From Rhodosalinus halophilus (GTDB taxonomy: Bacteria; Pseudomonadota; Alphaproteobacteria; Rhodobacterales; Rhodobacteraceae), in assembly GCF_003298775.1 (NCBI RefSeq), contig NZ_QNTQ01000011.1, positions 1 to 64,000 on the forward strand: a stretch of DNA of 64,000 bases, read 5' to 3'. Numbering within the stretch: position 1 is the stretch's first letter; each line of letters starts with the position of its first letter. The position numbers were made by a program, and so were the translations under genes. Below are positions 26,030-35,263 of this stretch, in pieces. The notes beneath the pieces are model-generated. The model was not told the origin of the DNA. It ran no database searches and worked only from the letters and a program-made list of their open reading frames with translations.

Positions 26030-27292
26030 ATGCGTTACATGGCGACTTACGATCTCATGGAATCGATGCGTAACACAAACCAGTGGCTGGGTGCGACCGC
26101 CAAGGCCATTGCGGCGTATCCGGCCATGGCCATGACGCCGAATCCCTTCGTGCAGTGGATGGGGGCCTGGGGCGAGGTCACGGAACGCACCTTCGAGCGC
26201 ATGATCGCCAAGCCCGACTGGGGTATCCGCACCTTCACCTGCGAGGACGGGCGCGACCATCTGGTGCGCGTGGACACGGTGATGGAGAAGCCCTTCGGCG
26301 ATCTCATCCATTTTCATGTGGTCGGCCGGCCCGAACAGCCGCGCAAGATCCTGCTGGTCGCGCCCATGTCCGGCCATTACGCCACCCTGCTCCGCTCCAC
26401 CGTCAAGAGCCTGCTGGTCAACTGCGAAGTCTACGTGACGGACTGGCACAACGCGCGCGACATTCCGGTGAGCTGCGGCAAGTTCGATGTCGAGGACTAC
26501 ACGCTCTACCTGACGGATTTCATGCGCGAGATGGGGCCCGACACGCATGTGATCGCGGTCTGTCAGCCCGCGCCTCTGGCGCTCGCCGCCACGGCGCATC
26601 TCGCCGAAGAGGATCCCGACGCCCAGCCCCGCACGCTCACGCTGATCGGCGGGCCGATCGACCCCGACGCGACGCCGACCGACGTGACCGATTTCGGCCG
26701 CCGCGTCACGATGGGCCAGCTCGAGGAGACGCTGATCCAGCGCGTGGGCTTCAAGTACAAGGGCGTCGGCCGAATGGTCTATCCTGGCCTGCTGCAGCTG
26801 GCCTCCTTCATGTCGATGAACGCCGATCGTCACAGCCGCGCCTTCCGCGACCAGATCCTGCGCGCCGCGCGCGGCGAGGCCTCGGATCACGATCCGCACA
26901 ACCGCTTCTACGACGAATACCTCGCCGTCATGGACATGACGTCCGAGTTCTACCTCTCCACCGTGGACCGGATCTTCAAGCGGCGCGAGATCGCCAAAAA
27001 CGCGTTCACCGTCGCGGGCAAGCCGGTGGATATCGGCAAGATCACCAATGTCGCGGTCAAGACGGTGGAGGGCGCCAAGGACGACATTTCGGCGCCCGGC
27101 CAATGCGTCGCCGCGCTCGATCTGCTGACGGGCCTGCCACCGGAAAAGAAGGCGAGCCACGTCGAGCCCGACGCCGGGCACTACGGCATCTTCGCCGGCA
27201 AGAGCTGGCGCAACAACATAAGGCCGCTGGTGCTCGATTTCATCGACGCCAACAGCGGGCCGGCCAGCCGTGCGACGGAGCGCGTGGCCTAG
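26030..27292 (+). CDS. phaZ: Intracellular polyhydroxyalkanoate depolymerase
   Basis: 420 residues. Intracellular PhaZ family: catalytic Cys178 in VIAVCQPAPLALAA, conserved N-terminal RNTNQWLGATAKAIAAYP, oxyanion region APMSGHYATLL and a C-terminal His in VEPDAGHYGIFAGKSW. Start ATG 26030 with AAAGGAG. It mobilises stored PHB. It is divergent from phaC. Its TAG stop and the TAG stop of the convergent gene share the 4-base palindrome CTAG at 27289-27292. Confidence 0.96.
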   Translation: MRYMATYDLMESMRNTNQWLGATAKAIAAYPAMAMTPNPFVQWMGAWGEVTERTFERMIAKPDWGIRTFTCEDGRDHLVRVDTVMEKPFGDLIHFHVVGRPEQPRKILLVAPMSGHYATLLRSTVKSLLVNCEVYVTDWHNARDIPVSCGKFDVEDYTLYLTDFMREMGPDTHVIAVCQPAPLALAATAHLAEEDPDAQPRTLTLIGGPIDPDATPTDVTDFGRRVTMGQLEETLIQRVGFKYKGVGRMVYPGLLQLASFMSMNADRHSRAFRDQILRAARGEASDHDPHNRFYDEYLAVMDMTSEFYLSTVDRIFKRREIAKNAFTVAGKPVDIGKITNVAVKTVEGAKDDISAPGQCVAALDLLTGLPPEKKASHVEPDAGHYGIFAGKSWRNNIRPLVLDFIDANSGPASRATERVA

Positions 27293-27549
27293 CGCGAGCG
27301 CGCCCGCCACGCCCTGAACCGTCGCCAGAGCGGCTGCACGTCCGTCGCCGCGACAGCGACGCCCAGAGGGATCATCCAGAAGCCCAGGATCGGCAAAAAG
27401 CCCAGAACGCCGCCTGCGATCAGCAGCAGCCCGACCGGCAGCCTTGTGCCCGGCGGCAGCCGTCGCCGCACCCACATGCGCCAGGCCCGCAGCCAGACCC
27501 GCCACCGCCGCCGGTCCGGCGCGGAGCCGCCCGGCCCCTCATCGGTCAT
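27289..27549 (-). CDS. Small membrane protein translationally coupled to rpoH
   Basis: 86 residues. A basic N-terminus (RRRWRVWLRAWRMWVRRR) is followed by one long or hairpin-like hydrophobic segment rich in Gly and Pro (LPVGLLLIAGGVLGFLPILG, then FWMIPLGVAVAA) and a basic tail (PLWRRFRAWRARSR). Its ATG at 27549 overlaps the rpoH stop as ATGA. A second protein of the same type is encoded at 49106-49492. Function unknown. The position suggests production together with the heat-shock sigma factor. Confidence 0.75.
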   Translation of the reverse strand: MTDEGPGGSAPDRRRWRVWLRAWRMWVRRRLPPGTRLPVGLLLIAGGVLGFLPILGFWMIPLGVAVAATDVQPLWRRFRAWRARSR

Positions 27550-28442
27550 GCCGGTGTCAGCATGCCCTTCTCGCGCGCGAGGGTCTGCATCCGTTCCTGC
27601 AGCTTCTCGAAGGCGCGCACCTCGATCTGGCGGATGCGCTCGCGGCTGACGCCGTATTGCCCGGAAAGCTCCTCCAGCGTCACCGGATCGTCGGTAAGCC
27701 GGCGCTGCGTGAGGATGTCCTTTTCGCGGTCGTTCAGGACGTCCATCGCCTCGGCCAGCAGCTCGCGCCGCTGCTCGAGCTCGTCGCGCTCTTCGTATTC
27801 GGTGGCCTGATCGGCCTCTTCGTCCTCGAGCCAGTCCATCCACTCGAGCGAGCCTTCGCCCTCCTGCCCCACCTGGGCGTTGAGCGAGGCGTCGCCGCCA
27901 GAAAGACGGCGGTTCATCGAGATCACCTCGTCCTCGGTCACGCCGAGGTCCGTCGCGATCTGCTTGACCGCCTCGGGACGCAGGTCGCCCTCTTCCAGCG
28001 CGCCGATGCGCGCCTTGGCCTTCCGCAGGTTGAAGAAAAGCTTCTTCTGCGCGCTGGTGGTGCCCAGCTTCACGAGGCTCCAGGACCGCAGGATGTATTC
28101 CTGGATCGAGGCGCGGATCCACCACATTGCATAGGTCGCGAGGCGGAAACCCTTTTCCGGGTCGAACCGCTTGACCGCCTGCATGAGGCCGACGTTCGCC
28201 TCCGAGATCACCTCGGCCGTGGGCAGGCCGTAGCCGCGGTAGCCCATCGCGATCTTGGCCGCGAGGCGCAGGTGCGAGGTCACGAGCTTGTGCGCCGCCT
28301 CCGTATCCTGATCCTCGACCCACCGCTTGGCGAGCATGTACTCTTCCTCTGGCTCCAGAAGCGGGAACTTCCGGATCTCCTGAAGATATCGGTTGAGCCC
28401 CTGTTCCGGGCTCGGCGCCGGCAGATTGCCGTAGTTCGCCAT
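27546..28442 (-). CDS. rpoH: RNA polymerase sigma factor RpoH (sigma-32)
   Basis: 298 residues. Sigma region 2 (LVTSHLRLAAKIAMGYRGYG through TYAMWWIRASIQEYILRSWS), the RpoH box (SAQKKLFFNLRKAK) that distinguishes heat-shock sigma factors, and region 4 with its helix-turn-helix (TLEELSGQYGVSRERIRQIE). The ATG has AGGAGAGGTGAG. A perfect inverted repeat lies 52 bases upstream. It directs transcription of heat-shock or envelope-stress genes. Some relatives carry two rpoH genes, and which paralogue this is cannot be told here. Confidence 0.97.
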   Translation of the reverse strand: MANYGNLPAPSPEQGLNRYLQEIRKFPLLEPEEEYMLAKRWVEDQDTEAAHKLVTSHLRLAAKIAMGYRGYGLPTAEVISEANVGLMQAVKRFDPEKGFRLATYAMWWIRASIQEYILRSWSLVKLGTTSAQKKLFFNLRKAKARIGALEEGDLRPEAVKQIATDLGVTEDEVISMNRRLSGGDASLNAQVGQEGEGSLEWMDWLEDEEADQATEYEERDELEQRRELLAEAMDVLNDREKDILTQRRLTDDPVTLEELSGQYGVSRERIRQIEVRAFEKLQERMQTLAREKGMLTPA

Positions 28443-28493
28443 CGTTTCTCACCTCTCCTGCCGCCCCGCAATGTTGCGAGGCTTAACATACCT

Positions 28494-28513
28494 AGTGAAC
28501 CACTCGGTTCACT
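28494..28513. promoter_or_regulatory. Perfect inverted repeat upstream of rpoH
   Basis: AGTGAACC-N4-GGTTCACT, 8-bp arms with a 4-base spacer, 52 bases upstream of the rpoH start. On the minus strand a TTGAAG (-35-like, 28512-28517 on the plus strand) borders it directly. The form resembles operators of TetR-type repressors. Regulator unknown. Confidence 0.55.
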
Positions 28514-28643
28514 TCAACCCCGACAGCGGTGCGGCTGTCATTGACCTGCCGCAATCCGCCCGCATCCGAAAGGAAAACCCGAAAAGGTGTCAGGGGTTTC
28601 ACGCAGACGTGCTGACCTCCCCGGATTTTGTTTCAAACGCCGC

Positions 28644-30086
28644 TCACAACAGCGGCGCCATCGTCGCCATCAGGTTCTGCAGGGCGCGCCGGCCGGTGGA
28701 CCAGCCGTCCACTTCGGCCCGGGTGACCGCATGCGACCGTCCGATGTAGGCCTGCTGGCGCGCGTCGAGCGCACCGACGAAGCCGGGGTCGGCGGCGAGC
28801 AGCGAGTTCTCGAAATTGAGCTCGAAGCTGCGGCGGTCGAGATTGGCCGAACCGATCAGCGCGACCTGCCCGTCCATCGTGATGATCTTGGAATGCAGCA
28901 GCCCGTCGGGATACTCGAAGATCTCGACCCCCGCGCGCAGGAGCTGCTGGAAATAGCTCCGGCTCGCGAGGCCGACGACGAAGCTGTCGTTGCGCTGCGG
29001 CAGAATCATCGTCACATGCACGCCGCGCAGAGCGGCGGCGCAGATCGCCTGCTGCACCATCTCGTTGGGCACATAATAGGGCGTCGTCACGATCAGCCGC
29101 TCGCGCGCCCCGGCGAAGAGCGCCGCCGCCGTGTCGGGAACCGCCTCGAAGCCGTCGTCGGGCCCCGTCCCCATCGCCACGGCCGTCACCTTGCCGTCCG
29201 GCATCTCGCCGGCCGCGCGGTCGAGCATGGCGCTGAGATCCTCGCCGGTGTGCAGTTCCCAGTCCTCGGCGAAGAGCCGCTGCATCTGCCAGGCGACCGG
29301 CCCTTCCATCCGCGCCATCACGTCCACCCAGGGCGCGTATTTCGCCTTGGGCAGAAAGGCGGCGTCGGCGCAGTTCTGGCTGCCGACATAGGCGATGCGA
29401 CCGTCGATCACCGCGATCTTGCGGTGATTGCGGATGTCCACGCGCGCGAAGAACATGTGCAGCAGCGCGACCCGGAACCCGAAGGCGAGCCCGGTTTGCA
29501 CGCCGGCCTCCGAAAGCTCCGCCCACGCCCTCGACTGCGCCAGCTTGCGCGAGCCCAGCGCGTCCACCATGACCCGGCAGGTCACGCCCCGCGCCGCCGC
29601 GCGGCGCACCGCCTCGAGCACGCGGGTGCCGTTGGCATCCTCGAGCCAGATGTAGAACAGCAGATGCACCTGCGCCTCGGCCGCGTCGATGTCGGCGACA
29701 AGACGCGCGATGGCGTCGTCGCTGTCCTGCGCGATCTCGGCGGTGTTGCCGGCGACCGGATCGAACCCGTTGGAGGCCGCGGCCCGCGCGAAGGCCTGCC
29801 CCGCCGGCAGAACGCCGGGCGGCACGGGCGCCACCCCAGGCACGGTCCGCGGCAGGCGCGCCTCGATCGCCTTGAGCTGTTCGAGCTTGTAGCGCCCGAA
29901 ATCGACCTCGCCGAAGAGGAAGTAGAGCACGATCCCCACGCCCGGCAGCGCGAAGACGCAGATGATCCAGGCCAGCCGCGCCGCCGGCGCCCGGCGCTCG
30001 CGCAGCAGGATGCGGAACAGCGTGGCGATCTGCGCCGCGAAGAAGGCCAGCACAACCACCAGGATGAGCAGAGCGCTACCGTCCAT
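28644..30086 (-). CDS. cls: Cardiolipin synthase (phospholipase D family)
   Basis: 480 residues. Two N-terminal membrane helices ([19 protein letters not shown] and [20 protein letters not shown]), then two HKD motifs, HRKIAVIDG and HSKIITMDG, that define PLD-type cardiolipin synthases. It joins two phosphatidylglycerol molecules into cardiolipin at the inner membrane. The start region overlaps the end of the upstream RluA-type gene by 11 bases, so they form an operon. Confidence 0.95.
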   Translation of the reverse strand: MDGSALLILVVVLAFFAAQIATLFRILLRERRAPAARLAWIICVFALPGVGIVLYFLFGEVDFGRYKLEQLKAIEARLPRTVPGVAPVPPGVLPAGQAFARAAASNGFDPVAGNTAEIAQDSDDAIARLVADIDAAEAQVHLLFYIWLEDANGTRVLEAVRRAAARGVTCRVMVDALGSRKLAQSRAWAELSEAGVQTGLAFGFRVALLHMFFARVDIRNHRKIAVIDGRIAYVGSQNCADAAFLPKAKYAPWVDVMARMEGPVAWQMQRLFAEDWELHTGEDLSAMLDRAAGEMPDGKVTAVAMGTGPDDGFEAVPDTAAALFAGARERLIVTTPYYVPNEMVQQAICAAALRGVHVTMILPQRNDSFVVGLASRSYFQQLLRAGVEIFEYPDGLLHSKIITMDGQVALIGSANLDRRSFELNFENSLLAADPGFVGALDARQQAYIGRSHAVTRAEVDGWSTGRRALQNLMATMAPLL

Positions 30087-31119
30087 CCGCCCTCTCTCCC
30101 CGCAGCGCGGCCAGAAGTCCAGCCATATCCGGCGGAAGAGGCGCCTCGAATCGTATGGCCGCGCCGGTCGAGGGATGGCGGAAGCCCAGCACCGCGGCGT
30201 GCAGCGCCTGTCGGGGAAACCCCGCCGCCGCCTCCGCCGCGCCGGGCGGCAGGGCGCGCGCCGAGAGCTTGCGCCGCCCGCCGTAGAGCGGGTCGCCGAT
30301 CAGCACGTGCCCGACATGCGCCAGATGCACGCGGATCTGATGCGTGCGCCCCGTCTCCAGCCAGCATTCGAGAAGCGCCGCCGCGGGCGGCGTGCCGAAG
30401 ACCTCGGCCACGCGCGCGCGGGTGACGGCATGGCGTCCGCCCGCGCGCCGCACCGCCTGACGCTGGCGGTCCTGCGGGTGCCGCCCGAGCGGCGCGGAGA
30501 TGCGCAGGACGCCGCCCGGCTCGGCGGACACGCCCGCGATCCCCAGAAGCCGCGGCTCCGCTGGGTTCGGCACGCCGTGCACCGCCGCGCGATAGAGGCG
30601 CTCGACGCTGTGCGCCGCGAACTGCCGGGCGAGCTCCTGATGCGCGTGGTCGGTCTTGGCCGCGACGAGAACGCCGCTTGTGTCCTTGTCGAGCCGGTGC
30701 ACGATGCCCGGCCGCTCCTCTCCCCCGATCCCGGAGAGGCTGTCGCCGCAATGCCACATCAGCGCGTTGACCAGCGTGCCGGAGGGCGTGCCCGGGGCCG
30801 GGTGCACTGCCATGCCGGCCGGCTTGTCGATCACGATCAGTTCCGAGTCCTCGTGGAGCACCGCGATCGGGATCGGCTCGGCCGCCAGATCCTCGCGCGG
30901 GCGCAGGCTCAGCGCGATCTCGACCTCGGCGCCGGGCACGCTCCGCGCCGCCGGGTCCGTCGCCACCTGCCCGCCCACGCGCACCGCGCCCTCGGCGATG
31001 AGCTTCGCCAGGCGCGACCGCGAAAGCGCCGCCTCGGGTGGCGCGCAGGCCGAAAGCGCCTTATCAAGGCGGGGCGGCGGATCGTCGCCAAGGCGGAAGC
31101 GGACGGTCTCGACAGCCAT
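30076..31119 (-). CDS. RluA-family pseudouridine synthase
   Basis: 347 residues from ATG 31119. An N-terminal S4 RNA-binding domain ([17 protein letters not shown]) precedes the RluA catalytic domain with [16 protein letters not shown] and the catalytic-Asp motif HRLDKDTSG, then [20 protein letters not shown]. The layout matches RluD/RluC-type 23S rRNA enzymes, with RluD the most likely. The start codon and the ATG of the divergent DUF6476-like gene overlap within the palindrome CATG at 31117-31120. Confidence 0.93.
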   Translation of the reverse strand: MAVETVRFRLGDDPPPRLDKALSACAPPEAALSRSRLAKLIAEGAVRVGGQVATDPAARSVPGAEVEIALSLRPREDLAAEPIPIAVLHEDSELIVIDKPAGMAVHPAPGTPSGTLVNALMWHCGDSLSGIGGEERPGIVHRLDKDTSGVLVAAKTDHAHQELARQFAAHSVERLYRAAVHGVPNPAEPRLLGIAGVSAEPGGVLRISAPLGRHPQDRQRQAVRRAGGRHAVTRARVAEVFGTPPAAALLECWLETGRTHQIRVHLAHVGHVLIGDPLYGGRRKLSARALPPGAAEAAAGFPRQALHAAVLGFRHPSTGAAIRFEAPLPPDMAGLLAALRGERADGR

Positions 31120-31423
31120 GAAAGAGGCGCCCCGGGAAGAAGAGGAACCCGCGCAGCTCAGGCTGCTGCGCCGGCTGGTCACCGTGCTCACGGCGACCAT
31201 GATCGTGGGGCTTCTAGTCGTGATCGGCCTGCTTGTCATCCGCCTGACGGACCGCACGCCCGCCCTGCCGGAGAGCATCGCCCTGCCCGACGGCGCTGCG
31301 GCGGTGGCGCTCACGCAGGGGCCGGGATGGTATGCCGTGGTCACCGACGACGACCGCATCCTGATCTTCGACCGCGACACGGGGGCGCTGCGTCAGAGCG
31401 TTCGGGTGGACACGGGCGGATGA
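31118..31423 (+). CDS. DUF6476-type small membrane-anchored protein
   Basis: 101 residues: a charged N-terminus, one transmembrane helix ([16 protein letters not shown], ~residues 28-45) and a small beta-rich periplasmic part ([19 protein letters not shown]). This matches from memory the DUF6476 family, which is commonly divergent from an RluA gene in Rhodobacteraceae. Its ATG overlaps the start codon of the opposite gene. Function unknown. Confidence 0.75.
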   Translation: MKEAPREEEEPAQLRLLRRLVTVLTATMIVGLLVVIGLLVIRLTDRTPALPESIALPDGAAAVALTQGPGWYAVVTDDDRILIFDRDTGALRQSVRVDTGG

Positions 31424-31435
31424 GCCGGCCCGCGG

Positions 31436-31454
31436 TGCCGTGGGCCGCACGGCA
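31436..31454. terminator. Hairpin between convergent genes
   Basis: TGCCGTG (31436-31442) pairs with CACGGCA (31448-31454) around a 5-base loop, between the stops at 31423 and 31473. It could act in both directions. No U-tract. Confidence 0.4.
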
Positions 31455-31472
31455 GCGGACGCGTGGCCACCG

Positions 31473-31922
31473 CTAGCGCCGATCCGCGAAGAAGGCGCGC
31501 AACAGCGCCGCGGCTTCCCGCTCGGCGAGGCCTTCGTAGATCTCTGGGCAGTGGTGCGCCTGGGCCCGGGCGAAGACCCGCGCGCCATGCGCCACGCCGC
31601 CGGATTTCGGGTCCGCCGCGCCGTAGTAGAGCCGGTCGATCCGCGCGAGCGCGATGGCCTGGGCGCACATCGCGCAAGGCTCAAGCGTGACGTAGAGCGC
31701 GTGCCCCGGCAGCCGTTCGGAGCCCGCCGCGGCGCAGGCGGCGCGCAGTGCGAGGATCTCCGCGTGCGCAGTGGGATCGGTGAGTTCGCGGGTGCGGTTT
31801 CCGGCCCGCGCGACCACCCGGCCCGCTGGATCGACCACCACGGCGCCCACCGGCACCTCGCCGCGGGCGGCGGCGGCGCGCGCCTCTTCGAGCGCGGCGT
31901 GCATGTGCGTGCGAAACGGCAT
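31473..31922 (-). CDS. tadA: tRNA-specific adenosine deaminase
   Basis: 149 residues. Cytidine-deaminase fold with zinc ligands and catalytic Glu: HAE (His53, Glu55) and PCAMC (Cys83, Cys86), plus EVPVGAVVVD and PKSGG typical of TadA. It converts A34 of tRNA-Arg(ACG) to inosine. The Shine-Dalgarno is weak. It is divergent from the RsuA/RluB-type gene at 31985. Confidence 0.95.
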   Translation of the reverse strand: MPFRTHMHAALEEARAAAARGEVPVGAVVVDPAGRVVARAGNRTRELTDPTAHAEILALRAACAAAGSERLPGHALYVTLEPCAMCAQAIALARIDRLYYGAADPKSGGVAHGARVFARAQAHHCPEIYEGLAEREAAALLRAFFADRR

Positions 31923-31984
31923 GTCGCGGATTAGGGGCGGACGCGCAGCTTGCGCAAGGGGCGCGTGAGGCCTAGAGCCGGGGC

Positions 31985-32869
31985 ATGGGGCGCAGCGACG
32001 ACACTTCCAGGGCAGGTGAACGGATCGCCAAGGTGCTGGCCCGCGCGGGCGTGGCGAGTCGGCGCGAGGCCGAGCGGCTGATCGCCGAGGGCCGCGTGAC
32101 CGTCAACGGCCGCCGCATCGAACGTGCGGCGCTCAACGTCATCTCCTCCGACCGCATCGCCGTGGACGGGCGCGAACTCGGCGCGCCGGAGCCGGTGCGC
32201 CTGTGGCTCTATCACAAGCCCGCGGGCCTCGTGACCACCACCAGGGACGAACAGGGCCGGCCCACGGTCTTCGACGAGCTCCCCGAGGACATGCCGCGGG
32301 TGATGAGCGTGGGCCGGCTCGACCTCAATTCCGAGGGACTCCTGCTGCTCACCAACGACGGCGCGGTGAAGCGGCGGCTCGAGCTGCCCTCGACGGGCTG
32401 GACGCGGCGCTACCGCGTGCGCGTGAAGGGCCGGCCCGACGACGCGCGGCTGGAGCCGTTGCGCCGGGGGCTCGAACTCGACGGCGAGCGGTTTCAGCCG
32501 ATGACCGTGCGGATCGACCGCCAGCAGGGCGCCAACGCGTGGCTCACCATCGGCCTGCGCGAGGGGAAGAACCGCGAGATCCGCCGCGCGATGGAGGCGG
32601 TGGGCCTCTCGGTCAACCGGCTGATCCGGGTGAGCTACGGCCCCTTCCAGCTGGGCGAACTGAAGCCGGGCGCAGTGGAGGAGGTCAAGCCGCGCATCCT
32701 GCGCGACCAGCTGGGACTCTCCGACGAGGGATCGGAGCCGGCGCAGAAGCGGCGTCGCCTGAAACCCGTGGCGAAGACGCGGGCCTCGCGCGGTGCGCGC
32801 GCCGGCGCGCCGGACGGCAAGTCGCCCGGGACGGGCGGCGGATCGCGCGGCAAGGGTCGCCGCACCTAG
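31985..32869 (+). CDS. RsuA/RluB/RluE-family pseudouridine synthase
   Basis: 294 residues. N-terminal S4 domain (ERIAKVLARAGVASRREAER), catalytic motif GRLDLNSEGLLLLTNDG with the Asp nucleophile, and GKNREIRRAMEAVGLSVNRL. The C-terminal 50 residues are a basic Lys/Arg/Gly tail, as in RluB-type 23S rRNA enzymes. The start is uncertain by a few codons. Confidence 0.93.
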   Translation: MGRSDDTSRAGERIAKVLARAGVASRREAERLIAEGRVTVNGRRIERAALNVISSDRIAVDGRELGAPEPVRLWLYHKPAGLVTTTRDEQGRPTVFDELPEDMPRVMSVGRLDLNSEGLLLLTNDGAVKRRLELPSTGWTRRYRVRVKGRPDDARLEPLRRGLELDGERFQPMTVRIDRQQGANAWLTIGLREGKNREIRRAMEAVGLSVNRLIRVSYGPFQLGELKPGAVEEVKPRILRDQLGLSDEGSEPAQKRRRLKPVAKTRASRGARAGAPDGKSPGTGGGSRGKGRRT

Positions 32870-32922
32870 CCCTCTGCGGCGGGAATGCCTATGTTGGCCC
32901 CGCCATCCGGAGGGAGCGCCGC

Positions 32923-33132
32923 GTGTCACGCCTGATCCTCGTTCTCCTGCTCGCCGCGGTTCTCACCGCGGCCGCCGCGATCGCGGTCTCGCTCGTGTCC
33001 GAGACCGGCGAGCGCACGGGCCGCGCGATGGGGCGGCCCGGCGGGCGGCTCAACGCCGTGCAGCGGGCGGCCTACGTGCTGCTCATGGCGGTCATGCTGG
33101 GCACGGCGGCAGGCTGGCTGGGGTCGGAGTGA
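32923..33132 (+). CDS. Small two-helix membrane protein heading the XpaC-TelA operon
   Basis: 69 residues from GTG 32923 with CCGGAGGGAG upstream. Two hydrophobic segments (LILVLLLAAVLTAAAAIAVS and AAYVLLMAVMLGTAAGWLG) are separated by a polar loop with Gly/Arg. Its stop overlaps the start of the XpaC-like gene (TGATG at 33130). No family recognised. The coupling suggests it belongs to the same membrane module. Confidence 0.7.
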   Translation: MSRLILVLLLAAVLTAAAAIAVSLVSETGERTGRAMGRPGGRLNAVQRAAYVLLMAVMLGTAAGWLGSE

Positions 33133-34046
33133 TGGCGCAGCGCTACGGCGGCAGATACAGCCCCGATCCCCGCCCCGATGATCCCGAGACGCGGGACGCG
33201 GCAAAGCGCCTCTCGACCGCGCCCACCCGCTATCGCATCGACCCGGCGGGCGCGCGGGTGAACTTCCTCTATCTGCCGGCGGCGGTGCTGGCCTTCGTGT
33301 CGCTGGGCGGCGGGCCGGAGCGGCTGGCGCTGGGGCTCGTCGGCGCGGCGCTCTGGGCGCTCGCGGCCTGGCTCACGCGCGAGGGGCTGAGAGCCGAGGC
33401 AGCCTATCACGACCGTAAGGTCGCGCGCCGCCCCGCCCTGCCCCGCAAGCTGCTGGCGAGCCTCCTGACAGGCGCGGGCACCGCCATCGCGGCCGGGGTC
33501 ACCGGGACGGACCTCCTTGGCGCGGCGCTCTACGGCGTCATCGGCATGGCGCTTCACGTCACCGCCTTTGGCATCGACCCCCTGTCAGACAAGGGCGTGG
33601 CCGGCGTGGACCAGTTCCAGCAGGACCGCGTCGCCCGTGCGGTCGAGGAGGCCGAGCGCCATCTCGAGGAGATGCGCCGCACCGTCGCGCGCCTGGGCGA
33701 CCGGCACCTCGAGGGACGCGTGGCCCGCTTCGAGACGGCGGCGCAGGATCTCTTCCGCACAGTGGAGAACGACCCGCGCGATCTGACCTCGGCGCGGCGC
33801 TTCCTGTCCGTCTATCTGATGGGCGCACGCGATGCGACGACGAAATACGCCGAGATCGCCGAGCGCGGCCCGAACGACTCGGCCCGCCGCGACTATCTGG
33901 CGCTTCTCGACGATCTGGAGGAGAATTTCGCCGCGCGGACACGGAAACTCTTGCAGAACGACCGCGCCGACCTGAACGTCGAGATCGAGGTGCTGCGGGA
34001 CCGTCTGAGACGGGAAGGGCTGCGGACCGGGTACAGCGAGGAATGA
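33132..34046 (+). CDS. XpaC-like (5-bromo-4-chloroindolyl phosphate hydrolysis family) membrane protein
   Basis: 304 residues. Two to four membrane segments in the first 150 residues (VNFLYLPAAVLAFVSLGGG, LVGAALWALAAWL, LLASLLTGAGTAIAAGVTG, LLGAALYGVIGMALHVTAFG), then a cytoplasmic helical region (VARAVEEAERHLEEMRRTVA) typical of XpaC proteins. XpaC genes are regularly next to telA. Despite the name, enzymatic activity is not established. The start overlaps the previous stop. Confidence 0.82.
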   Translation: MAQRYGGRYSPDPRPDDPETRDAAKRLSTAPTRYRIDPAGARVNFLYLPAAVLAFVSLGGGPERLALGLVGAALWALAAWLTREGLRAEAAYHDRKVARRPALPRKLLASLLTGAGTAIAAGVTGTDLLGAALYGVIGMALHVTAFGIDPLSDKGVAGVDQFQQDRVARAVEEAERHLEEMRRTVARLGDRHLEGRVARFETAAQDLFRTVENDPRDLTSARRFLSVYLMGARDATTKYAEIAERGPNDSARRDYLALLDDLEENFAARTRKLLQNDRADLNVEIEVLRDRLRREGLRTGYSEE

Positions 34047-34057
34047 GGAACACGGGT

Positions 34058-35263
34058 ATGTCCGACAAGGTGCGTTCGCAGGCCGAGGAAGCGACAGGGC
34101 TGGTCGAGGAGGTGGCTTCCGTGACCCTGCCCGATCCCCAGGAGGCCGGCTCGGTCACGCCGCTCGAGCAGGCCGACCCGCAGACCTCGGCCGAAATCCG
34201 CCGCCGCATGGACGAGATCGACATGCGCGACACCAACTCCATCGTCGCCTTCGGATCGACCGCGCAGGCCGAACTGCAGGAGATCAGCCAGGCCATGCTG
34301 GCCGACGTCCGCAACAAGGACGTGGGGCCCGCCGGCGACTCGCTGCGCGGCATCGTGACCACCATCCGCGGCTTTTCCGTCTCCGAGCTCGACGTGCGTC
34401 GCGAGCGGACCCTGTGGGAGCGGCTGCTGGGCCGGGCGGCCCCCTTCGCCAAGTTCACCGCCCGCTATGAGGAAATCCAGTCGCAGATCGACCGGATCAC
34501 GGAGGATCTGCTCAAGCACGAGCACACCCTGCTCAAGGACATCAAGTCACTCGATCACCTTTACGAGAAGACGCTCGCCTTCTACGACGAGCTCGCGCTC
34601 TACATCGCCGCCGGGGAGGCGAAGCTTCGCGAGCTCGACTCCAACGACATCCCCGAACGGGAACAGGCGGTGCAGGACGCCCCCGAGGGCGAGCAGGTGA
34701 TGAAGGCGCAGGAGCTGCGCGACCTGCGCGCCGCGCGCGACGATCTGGAACGGCGGGTGCACGACCTCAAGCTGACCCGCCAGGTCACGATGCAGTCGCT
34801 GCCCTCGATCCGGCTGGTGCAAGAGAACGACAAGAGCCTGGTGACCAAGATCAACTCGACGCTGGTCAACACGGTGCCGCTGTGGGAGACGCAGCTTGCG
34901 CAGGCGGTGACGATCCAGCGCTCGGCCGAGGCCGCGGCGGCGGTGAAGGAGGCCACCGACCTGACCAACGAGCTTCTGACCGCCAACGCCGAGAATCTGC
35001 GCGAGAGCAACCGCGCGATCCGCCAGGAGATGGAGCGCGGCGTGTTCGACGTGGAGGCGGTGAAGAAGGCCAACGACGACCTCATCGCCACGATTCAGGA
35101 AAGCCTGCAGATCGCGGACGAGGGCAAGTCGCGCCGGGCCGCCGCGGAGGAAGAGCTGCAGAAGATGGAGGCCGAATTGCGCGACACGCTCGCCTCGGCC
35201 AAGGCCCGCGCCGGGGGCGGCGGACAGGCCGCCGGGTCCGGAGAGGAGACCTCGACGGCGTGA
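34058..35263 (+). CDS. telA: Toxic anion resistance protein (TelA family)
   Basis: 401 residues from ATG 34058; an ATG at 34043 overlapping the previous stop is also possible but has its binding site too close. Soluble, highly helical and charged, with the TelA core (FTARYEEIQSQIDRITEDLL, HEHTLLKDIKSLDHLYEKTL, LRAARDDLERRVHDLKLTRQ, MQSLPSIRLVQENDKSLVTK). The family is linked to tellurite or antibiotic tolerance and envelope stress, with unclear mechanism. It is coupled to XpaC upstream and the DUF2927 lipoprotein downstream (GTGA). Confidence 0.93.
   Translation: MSDKVRSQAEEATGLVEEVASVTLPDPQEAGSVTPLEQADPQTSAEIRRRMDEIDMRDTNSIVAFGSTAQAELQEISQAMLADVRNKDVGPAGDSLRGIVTTIRGFSVSELDVRRERTLWERLLGRAAPFAKFTARYEEIQSQIDRITEDLLKHEHTLLKDIKSLDHLYEKTLAFYDELALYIAAGEAKLRELDSNDIPEREQAVQDAPEGEQVMKAQELRDLRAARDDLERRVHDLKLTRQVTMQSLPSIRLVQENDKSLVTKINSTLVNTVPLWETQLAQAVTIQRSAEAAAAVKEATDLTNELLTANAENLRESNRAIRQEMERGVFDVEAVKKANDDLIATIQESLQIADEGKSRRAAAEEELQKMEAELRDTLASAKARAGGGGQAAGSGEETSTA

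Noticed and set aside
24157-26073. Long plus-strand frame opposite phaC
   Set aside because: Antisense to a PHA synthase with all catalytic residues. No start signals or recognisable domain.
33132-34046. XpaC as a phosphatase enzyme
   Set aside because: The family name comes from a colour-assay phenotype. No catalytic motif is visible, so no enzyme activity is claimed.
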